Source of the DNA: Lampris incognitus
Lineage: Eukaryota; Chordata; Actinopteri; Lampriformes; Lampridae
DNA: 64,000 nt
Assembly (NCBI RefSeq): GCF_029633865.1
Contig: NC_079215.1
Span: 50,265,843-50,329,842 of the forward strand
Direction of reading: 5' to 3'
Position 1 is the stretch's first letter, and each line of letters opens with the position of its first letter. The position numbers were made by a program, and so were the translations under genes. The notes beneath the pieces were generated by a model that saw only the letters and a program-made list of their open reading frames with translations, was not told where the DNA came from and ran no database searches. Below, piece after piece: positions 56,494 to 64,000 of the stretch.

Positions 56494-58136
56494 CAGTGCA
56501 TCCAGAAAGTATTCACACCCCTTCACTTCCCCCACATTTTGTTATGTTACAGCCTTATTCCAAAATGGATTAAATTCCTTTTTTTTCTCATCAATCTACA
56601 TACAATACCCCATAATGATGAAGTGAAAAGAGTTTTGTAGAAATTTTTGCAAATTTATTAAAAATAAAAAACTGAAATATTGCATGTACATAAGTATTCA
56701 CACCCCTTACTCAGTACTTGGTTGAGGCACCCTTGGCAGCGATTACAGCCTCAAGTCTTCTTGGGTATGAAGCTACAAGCTTGGTACATCTATATTTGGG
56801 GTATTTCTCCCATTCTTCTCTGCAGATCCTCTCAAGCTCTGTGAGGTTAGATGGGGAGCGTCGCTACACAGCTATTTTCAGGTCTTTCCAGAGATGTTCA
56901 GTGGAGTTCAAGTCTGGGCTCTGGCTGGGCCACTCAAGGACATTCACAGACTTGTCCCTAAGCCACTCCTTCGTTGTCTTGGCTGTGTGCTTAGGGTCGT
57001 TGTCATGTTGAAAGGTAAACCTTTGCCCCAGTCTGAGGTCCTGAGCACTCTGGAGCAGGTTTACATGAAGGATCTCTCTGTACTTTGCTCCATTCCTCTT
57101 TCCCTCGATCCTGACAGTCTCCCAGTTCCTGCCACTGAAAAACATCCCCACAGCATGATGTGATGCTGCCACCACCATGCTTCACTGTAGGGATGGTATT
57201 AGCAAGGTGATGAGAGGTGCCTGGTTTCCCCCAGACGTGACGTTTGGCATTCAGGCCAAAGAGTTCAATCTTGGTTTCTTCAGACCAGAGAATCTTGTTT
57301 CTCATGGTCCGAGAGTCCTTTAGGTGCTTTCTGGCAAACTCCAAGCGGGCTGTCATGTGCCTTTTACTGAGCAGAGGCTTCCGTCTGGCCACTCTACCAT
57401 AAAGGCCTGATTGGTGTAGTGCTGCATAGATGGTTGTCCTTCTGGAAGGTTCTCCCATCTCCACAGAGGAATGCTGGAGCTCTGTCAGAGTGACCATCGG
57501 GTTCTTGGTCACCTCCCTCACCAAGGCCCTTCTCCCTCGATTGCTCAGTTTGGCTGGGCGGCCAGCTCTAGGAAGAGTCCTGGTGGATCCAAACTTCTTC
57601 CATTTACGAATGATGGAGACCACTGTGCTCTTCGGGACCTTCAAAGTTGTAGAGAATTTTTTGTACCCTTCCCCAGATCTGTGCCTCAATACAATCCTGT
57701 CTTGGAGGTCCACAGACAATTCCTTTGACTTCATGGCTTGGTGTCTGCTCTGACATAAACTGTCAACAGTGGGAGCTTATATAGACAGGTGTGAGCCTTT
57801 CCAAATCATGTCCGATCAATTGAATTTACTACAGGTGGACTCCAATCAAGATGTAGAAACATCTCAAGGATGATCAGTGGAAAGAGGATGAACCTGAGCT
57901 CAATTCTGAGTGTCATAGCAAAGGGTGTGAATACTTACGTACATGCAATATTTCAGTCTTTTATTTTTAATAAATTTGCAAAAATTTCTACAAAACCTTT
58001 TTCACTTTGTCATTATGGGGTATTGTGTGTAGATTGATGAGGAGAAAAAACGGAATTTAATCCATTTTGGAATAAGGCTGTAACATAACAAAATGTGGGG
58101 AAAGTGAAGTGGTGTGAATACTTTCCGGATGCACTG
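56494..58136 (-). mobile_element. Tc1-like DNA transposon with TA target duplications
   Basis: 1643 bp. Ends CAGTGCATCC ... GGATGCACTG with terminal inverted repeats of about 215 bp (56494-56709 and 57920-58136). Flanked by TA at 56492-56493 and 58137-58138, the Tc1/mariner target duplication. The near-identity of the arms and intact ends suggest a fairly recent insertion. Confidence 0.93.
56750..57734 (-). pseudogene. Tc1-like transposase, frameshifted
   Basis: Minus strand. Starts MKSKELSVDLQDRIV with the paired helix-turn-helix DNA-binding part (STVVSIIRKWKKFGSTRTLP, RAGRPAKLSNRGRRALV). Then comes the DDE catalytic part ([40 protein letters not shown]). The frame shifts near 57170, after KHGGGSI, where the second block continues in another frame. 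The first catalytic Asp position reads E in WSEETK, where active Tc1 proteins have WSDETK. The product is therefore not functional. Normal length for the family is about 340 residues. Confidence 0.88.
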
Positions 58137-58255
58137 TACGCTAGCATATGGCCGCTCCTACGCAACTGTGACTGCAGCAGCACCGTCTCGTGGTACCTCC
58201 TGTTTTCACAAAGCCTGCTGCGGTGGCGACCGGGTTCCCGGCGGTATAACCAGGT

Positions 58256-58396
58256 GGGTCGATTGGACTCGTTAGCCTTGCTTCGCAGCCAATCTAGGAG
58301 AAGGACAACTCTGATTTCAAACTCGGGCAGATGAAGCTCGTTAGCCTTGTCAGGCAATTCGTCTAGGAGAAGGAAAACTCTGATTTAAAACCTCCG
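58256..58396. repeat. Two-unit tandem repeat, about 70 bp
   Basis: Two adjacent units share CTCGTTAGCCTTG, TCTAGGAGAAGG and AACTCTGATTT. Moderately diverged. Confidence 0.6.
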
Positions 58397-58614
58397 CTGC
58401 CTTGCGGGTATACTCGTCTACGGGAAAGGCTTTGGGAAGAAACCCTGAGGAAAAATCTGCATCCGTCTCCATTGCCAGCTGTCTTGCTCATGTAGCGCTA
58501 TCTATCCCTTTTAACTGTCAAGGACAATACTCCTGAGTTCTCTATACAACTCGGTATCCAATAAACTATTGAAGTATGCTAACTTCGCTTCTTATGTGTT
58601 TAAAGTATGTTCTA

Positions 58615-58962
58615 AAGGTTCTAAATGTCTTACAGTGTCATCTGGTAATTCCAACTAAAAAGGTTGACTACCCCTTTAAGGCGCTTAAATATGTCATATG
58701 ACCCCTTTAAGGCAATCTAACATGGTCTAGACACCTCAATGTGTCACCGAGTAACTTATATTAAAACGGTGGACTAGCCCTTTAAGGTTCTAAAATATGG
58801 TGTATTCGCCATTTAAGGTTATATACTATGGTCTACACATCTCTGGGTGTCACTAGGTTACTTCCAGTAAAAAGGTGGACTAGCCCTTTAAGGTTGTAAA
58901 AATATGGTGGACGGCCCTTTTAAGGCTAACTCAACATGTCACTTACCATAGCCTAGACACCA
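58615..58962. repeat. Three-unit tandem repeat, about 106 bp
   Basis: Units share AAAAGGTGGACTAGCCCTTT, then ATATGGT, CATGGTCTAGACAC and GTGTCAC. Anchors fall at about 58657, 58763 and 58869. Confidence 0.7.
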
Positions 58963-59229
58963 CAGGAATAAACACACATGAATAATCCACACTCACACAG
59001 GTACATAAAATTATATATACAAATGTACTATGAGTAATAATTATTAGAATGAATGAAAGTAATAAGCCTCAATGGCTAACAAGCATCTGCATTCATATAC
59101 ACACAAATGAATCAGACCAACACATTAGCATACAGCTCAACAACCCTATAACTAAGCTGGCAATAAAAATAAAAGAAAGTCAACCCCCAGTTGCAGACCT
59201 GTTTCTTTATCGGGTACGTTGGGGCCCTA

Positions 59230-59640
59230 AACAGCCCTCTTCGCTCCCCTTGGAAGCCCGCACATCCAACTTGTACTCACAAAGAATGAATGCTCCTCTT
59301 CGTCTCGCGCTTCCCGCCGCAGCGCAGCAGCGAACGTCAGGCCGGCAGCCATCCTAGCTAACTGGCTAGTTAGCCGTTAGCACCATCTCACGGTCGAACC
59401 GTGCGCTCGCCTCGGCAGCACAACACGGCAACAGACGACTCCTTCTGCGTTTCTCGATGGTCGCATGAACACACCACTACACTGTAACTGATAACGTTAC
59501 TTCGCTAAACTAGAAGACGGCCCGACTCACTGTGGGGAGAGCCCCTTACCGCATCCAGTCAATTCGCGCGTCTTGCTGTGCTAGCAACGAACACCGACTG
59601 GCTAGCTCGCTCCGTAACGTCGCTGGGTCCACATATGGGA
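59230..59640 (-). promoter_or_regulatory. CpG-rich patch with possible minus-strand first exon
   Basis: CpG-rich block in AT-rich surroundings. On the minus strand an ATG (59352-59350, A at -3 and G at +4) opens 24 codons (59352-59281) that end exactly at a GTGAGT donor (59280-59275). The codons start MAAGLTFAAALRR and end DEEEHSFF. That is the form of a promoter with a first coding exon, but the continuing exon is not identified and the product is not recognised. Confidence 0.35.
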
Positions 59641-60540
59641 CTGACGAGTAGTCAGTTTGTCTCCCCAGTCCACACAAACAGTTCCCGGGATGGGTCTCGG
59701 TCAGACACCCGCACACATCACTGTTCACTAAACTTCAATTACATTTCTCTCACCGCAAAATAGCATATAACAACTCGACATCAAACTGCTCCGTTTTTCT
59801 CACACAAGGGACGAGTGACCTCCTCCCTCTCCCAGTTCAGTCTGCTCGCCTGACGTTCCCCGCTGCCCTCTCAACCAATCACATTCAAGGTAAGTTATTC
59901 TCTCCACAGCCAACCAATCACAACAATGGTAAGTTTTCAACAATAAAAGTAAATGCATTTCACATTGGTAAACAACTGTTTTGCAGAACAATATCAAAAA
60001 TATAATATATTCATATTCAAAAGGTAAACAAAATAACAAACATAGGCCAAACTCTTATCTAATAGTGCAATATAATATATCTAAGGCCTGTAATTTAACC
60101 ACAGGGTTACACTTAGTCTTGTCGCTGGTAGTAGGTGGTTTCGGACGAGAGAGTGGGGTTGATGATTCGAAACTCTTCCCCACTTTAAACAAAATCATTG
60201 CTCAAATCATCAGTCATTCATCCATCACCCCATTTTTATTCTCAAAGCCTGTGGCGATAGGGGCGCGACGTAGCGACAGGTGTGGGTACACTGGAAGTCG
60301 TAGCCATAAACCAGCACACAGGCGGCTTAGACCATATGGTCGTTCTTCACTGAAAGGAGCAGAAGTGGAGTCCGGCAGCCCACTGAGCGACTGAGCAGCC
60401 ATCTTTAGGACCGCACTGCTCACCTCCCTGGCACGAGGAAGGGTCTAGAAAAGGTGACCTGAAAATTGCCTGCTCCACGTCACTCCATCCGGTAAACCGC
60501 GGTCAGAGAGGGCCCTATTTTTGCGGTCAAAACAACAGAA
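59641..60540. other. Intergenic DNA, partly CpG-rich
   Basis: Two CCAATCAC boxes near 59874 and 59924. A minus-strand frame at 60214-60423 starts in good context but has no recognised homology. Nothing firm. Confidence 0.35.
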
Positions 60541-60544
60541 AAAA

Positions 60545-60860
60545 GACGAAAACAACACATTTGAAAATTGCCACATGGAACATTCGCACTCTTCTCGACA
60601 GGGGAAATGCAGAAAGACCCAAGAGAAGCACAGCACTTATTGCAAATAAACTAAACAGGTAAAACATTGACATTGCTGCCTTGAGTGGGACCAGGCTGGC
60701 AGGACAGGGTGAAATTCGTGAAAGAAGCACAGACTACACTTTCTTGCGCGGACCTGAGGAGAAACGTGAAGCTTGAGTTGGCTTCGCAGTCAAGTCAACT
60801 CTCATAAGAAAACTGGCCGCGACTCCAAAAGGCATGAATGATCGAGATGGTCCATGAGAT
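60545..60860 (+). pseudogene. RTE-like endonuclease fragment
   Basis: Frameshifted APE-type endonuclease start: TWNIRTLLDRGNAERPKRST, NIDIAALSGTRLAGQGE, YTFLRGPEEKREA, GFAVKSTLIRKLA. The rest of the LINE is absent. Confidence 0.65.
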
Positions 60861-61367
60861 CCAGGGAGCAGGGCTGGATTTAGATCCAACTCAGCAAAAA
60901 TACAGTCTTTGTTTGCAACAAGATCCGACTCCAATAAGATCCGACTCCACCCACTGGACCTGATCCAGCCCCGCCCACTGGATCTCGTGTTCTGCGGTGA
61001 GGACTACTTGCGAGAAATTCGCTTCCCGGCTGTAGTGATATAATGCTATGTATAGCCACTGGAACTACACTAGGTGTTATGTACTACCCGGACTGTTATT
61101 ATGGTTACACCACTACCATGTATGGTTATTACGTCTGCCTACTGAGCCACGATTAAACCTGAGTTCTATAACCCGGTGTGGTCATTGATCCTCTACTAAT
61201 ACTACCCCAAGTATTACTTCATGGTGGCAGCGGTAAAGTACTCTCTATGAAGAATGAAGATAGACTGTTAAAATTGTCCGTGGATAATTTCTGTCATCAT
61301 TCAAGCAAGAGTGCGCAGGAGCTGAGCTAGCCGCAAAGCTAACTAGCTAGCTAGCAACAGGAGAAGT

Positions 61368-62030
61368 CATGGCATCGCATCTACCGACGATGAATTGGTC
61401 AGACCCAGACCTGGGTGAGGCAATTTCACTGTATAAACAGAAAATGACTGTATTTAGAAGATGAAGAAATAAATGGCGCAGCTAAACAAGCTAGGAAAAT
61501 ATGTCGTGGAATCGGAGATGAAGGATTAAAAAGACCGAACGCCAGTGGTCTCACCGATGATGAAAAGAAAAAGCTTGCCAAACTATGGGACTTCTTTGAA
61601 AAACAGCTAAAAGTGAACGTAAATTTCAGAATCCATAGACTGCAACTGATGCAACACAGACAGAAACCAGATGAGAATATTGATGATTTTGTGAGCAGAG
61701 CCAGAACACTAGCACAGAAATGTCAGTTTTCAGACGAAGAGCTTAACAAGCGTATGATTGAGCTTATTATTGCGAGCACTCCCCATGATGCCCTGAGGAA
61801 TGATCTATACAGCAAACCAAAAGGATATTCCTTAGCAGAGGTTCTGGCCGAGGGACGAAAATATGAAGCCCTGACAGCAGGCACTGAACAGTTAGACAAA
61901 CTTAGCCCGTCACACAATGAGAGAATCCACGCTGGGGACAGGGACCGCATATGTCGTAACTGTGGGAGAAGCCACAAACCACGTCGATGTCCTGCATATG
62001 ATGATGAATGCAATGCGTGTGGTGGTAGAT
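61368..62030 (+). pseudogene. gypsy gag with zinc knuckle, stop after 31 codons
   Basis: ATG at 61368 opens a short frame that ends in TGA near 61461. A longer frame resumes at 61613 with QKPDENIDDFVSRARTLAQK, MIELIIASTPHDALRNDL and a CCHC-type knuckle (CRNCGRSHKPRRCP, then CNACGG). This is the capsid and nucleocapsid part of a gypsy Gag. Confidence 0.75.
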
Positions 62031-63296
62031 ACTGCTGGAAACGTTTGCCATTTGGTCTCAGTGTCTCTCAAGATCTCTTCCAGGCAAAGATGGACCAAAT
62101 CCTGGAGGGGCTCGACGGTGTCGTCAGCATAGCCAATGATATCGCAGTCTACAGAGCAAGCGAAGAGGAGCATGACAGGAACCTGACCAACCTGATGGAG
62201 AGCGGGCCAGGACAGGTATTGTGTTCAACAGTGACAAGTGCACAATCAACCAGACAAGCATCTCATTCTTTGGCAACCTGTACACAGACAAAGGTATCAA
62301 ACCTGACCCAGCCAAAATCAGGGACATCCAGAAAATGCCGACACCCCAGAACAAAGATGAACTGAGCAGATTCTTGGGGATGCTGACCTACCTGTCACCC
62401 TACATCCCAAAGTTCGCAGACAAAGCACACACACTGAGGGTGCTGCTGAAAAGTGACGTGTCTTGGACATGGGACACTGACCACCAAAAGAGCTTTGAGG
62501 ACCTGAAATCAGTTATCAACGAACATGACTGACTGAAGTACTATGATCCAAGCACACCTCTGACACTTGAGGTCGATGCATCACAGAAAGGACTGGGCGT
62601 GGCATTAGTGCAGAACAAAAGACCCATAGCTTTTGGCTCAAAGACATTGGACGACTGCCAATCCAGGTACAGCAACATAGAGCGAGAAATGCTGGCCGTA
62701 GTCTATGGAATGCAGCGATACCATACCTACCTGTATGGGAAGTCATTCATTGTAGTTACAGACCACAAACCCCTCGTTACCATATGCACAAAGCCACTGC
62801 ATGCCGCCCCGCCACGGCTTCAGCGAATGCTGATAAAAACACAAGGATACAACTACGAGGTCACGTATCGACCAGGAAACCAGATGGTCCTGGCAGACAC
62901 ACTCAGCCGACTACCCAACCCTGAGAACAACAGCAACATCGAGCTGGAGGAGCGCATTGACGAAATAGAGGCAGAATTCGAGGATCCAGAGATGCTCACT
63001 GTTGCAATGATAAACTTCTCTCCCAAGAAACAGGACGCACTCCGCACGGAAACCGCCAGCGACCCCAGACTCAATGCACTGAAAGAGCTGATCCACCAGG
63101 GATGGCCAGACAACATCAAAGCTCTACCAAGACAACTACATGAGTACTGGTCATTCAGAGATGAGCTCGCAGTTGAAGCAGGAGTCATATTCAAAGGCAG
63201 ACAGGTGCTCATCCCAGACTCCATGACTGATTCTATACTCGAACAGCTGCATGTAGGACACCAGGGCATCGAAAAGACACGGCGACTCAGTCAGTC
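62030..63296 (+). pseudogene. gypsy pol: partial reverse transcriptase, RNase H, integrase start
   Basis: Joined to gag in frame at about 62030 (CNACGG then RYCWKRLPFGLS), so the protease and the first part of the reverse transcriptase are deleted. The catalytic box reads VSIANDIAVY where VYIDDI is usual. Thumb and RNase H follow (SRFLGMLTYLSPYIPKFA, LTLEVDASQKGLGVAL, VVTDHKPLVTI, YRPGNQMVLADTLSRLP), then the integrase zinc motif start (LHVGHQGIEKTRR). A stop at 62530 and a frameshift near 62220 also break it. Confidence 0.82.
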
Positions 63297-63978
63297 GGAG
63301 CAAGACGGAATACCTATGCGTGAATGAGAGAGAGGACAGTGGAATGGTCAGGATGCAAGGAGTGGAGGTGACAAAGGCATTTGAGTTTAAATACTTGGGG
63401 TCAACTGTCCAAAGTAACGGGGAGTGCAGTAGAGAGGTGAAAAAGAGAGTGCAGGCAGGTTGGAGTGGGTGGAGAAGTGTGTCAGGAGTGATTTGCGACA
63501 GAAGGGTATCAGCAAGAGTTAAAGGGAAAGTTTACAAGATGGTTGTGAGACCAGCTATGTTATATGGTTTGGAGACAGTGACACTGACGAGAAGACAGGA
63601 GGCGGAGCTGGAGGTGGCAGAGTTGAAGATGCTAAGATTTTCACTGGGAGTAACGAAGAAGGACAGGATTAGGAACGATTATATTAGAGGGACCGCTCAG
63701 GTTGGACCGTTTGGGGACAAAGCAAGAGAGGCAAGATTGAGATGGCTTGGACATGTGTGGAGGAGAGATGCCGAGTATATTGGGAGAAGGATGCTGAATA
63801 TGGAGCTGCCAGGGAAGAGGAGAAGAGGAAGGCCAAAGAAGAGGTTTATGGATGTGGTGAGGGAAGACATGCAGGTGGCTGGTGTGACAGAGGAAGACGC
63901 AGAAGACAGGAAGAAATGGAAACGGATGATCCGCTGTGGCGACCCCTAACGGGAGCAGCCGAAAGTAGTAGTAGTGAT
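63296..63978 (+). pseudogene. RTE-clade LINE, 3' end, 5' truncated
   Basis: Open frame with [70 protein letters not shown] and KRMIRCGDP, ending in the 3' tail CCCTAACGGGAGCAGCCG. It is the C-terminal part of the RTE protein seen antisense at 48990-51435 and here has few lesions. 5' truncation is usual for LINE insertions. It interrupts the gypsy element. Confidence 0.85.
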
Positions 63979-64000
63979 GGACAATTCTGAGTGTGTTGTC

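Larger units (their letters stand above)
61031..63296 (+). mobile_element. Ty3/gypsy element, 5' LTR to integrase, truncated
   Basis: LTR at 61031-61221 (191 bp, TGTAGTG ... ACTTCA), then a primer-binding-site-like TGGTGGCAGCGG at 61222. Decayed gag, a shortened pol, and a break at 63296 where an RTE fragment is inserted. The 3' LTR is not in the window. Confidence 0.8.

Noticed and set aside
60214..60423. 69-codon minus-strand frame with good start context
   Set aside because: No homology recognised, no donor and no companion exon; kept only as a note.

Overview
The window is nuclear DNA from a ray-finned (teleost) fish. It holds one large spliced vertebrate gene in GT-AG exons. It also holds a mix of mobile elements typical of fish: Penelope-like elements, RTE and L2-like LINEs, a LINE with a restriction-like endonuclease, Ty3/gypsy, Tc1, hAT fragments and tRNA-derived SINEs. 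I see no bacterial-style genes, CRISPR arrays or rRNA genes.

The only confidently recognised host gene is atf7ip (activating transcription factor 7-interacting protein, MCAF1), the nuclear co-factor of the histone H3K9 methyltransferase SETDB1. It lies on the plus strand. A CpG-rich promoter and a probable non-coding first exon (ending at 2181) are followed by a 22-kb first intron. Twelve coding exons then run from 24551 to 51989. They join in frame at consistent phases and give 2970 coding bases (989 residues). The order is: conserved N-terminal basic motif, Ser/Pro/Glu/Lys-rich linker, SETDB1-binding coiled-coil region, Ala/Ser/Thr-rich region, SUMO-interacting motif, and C-terminal fibronectin type III domain. 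A separate 3'-terminal exon (28736-29324, with its own AATAAA at 29455) joins in frame to the coiled-coil exons. It encodes a BEN-like DNA-binding domain and would give a 706-residue short isoform. This is the most interesting item in the window.

Layout: 1-2.2 kb, upstream flank with a palindromic MITE, then the promoter. 2.2-24.5 kb, intron 1, poor in recognisable transposons but with two tRNA-type SINE families, a second MITE, a Penelope remnant, a second CpG-rich patch (10.1-10.9 kb), and a set of old repeated modules in the order A-B-C at regular spacing. 24.5-38 kb, most coding exons, with one Penelope copy at 31.3-32.8 kb. 38-48.5 kb, one 10.6-kb intron that is almost wholly mobile-element debris (gypsy pol, a small LTR element with tRNA-like promoter sequence in its repeats, a split SINE, L2-like LINE, hAT fragment, R2/NeSL-like LINE). 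48.7-51.5 kb, an antisense RTE LINE between the last two exons. 52.4-64 kb, downstream intergenic DNA with a SINE, a Penelope/MITE nest, a second hAT fragment, a Tc1 element with TA target duplications, tandem repeats, a CpG-rich patch with a possible minus-strand first exon, a gypsy element and two RTE pieces.

Limits: all calls are from reading the sequence. No alignment, transcript or database search was run. Repeat boundaries are approximate unless target-site duplications are stated.
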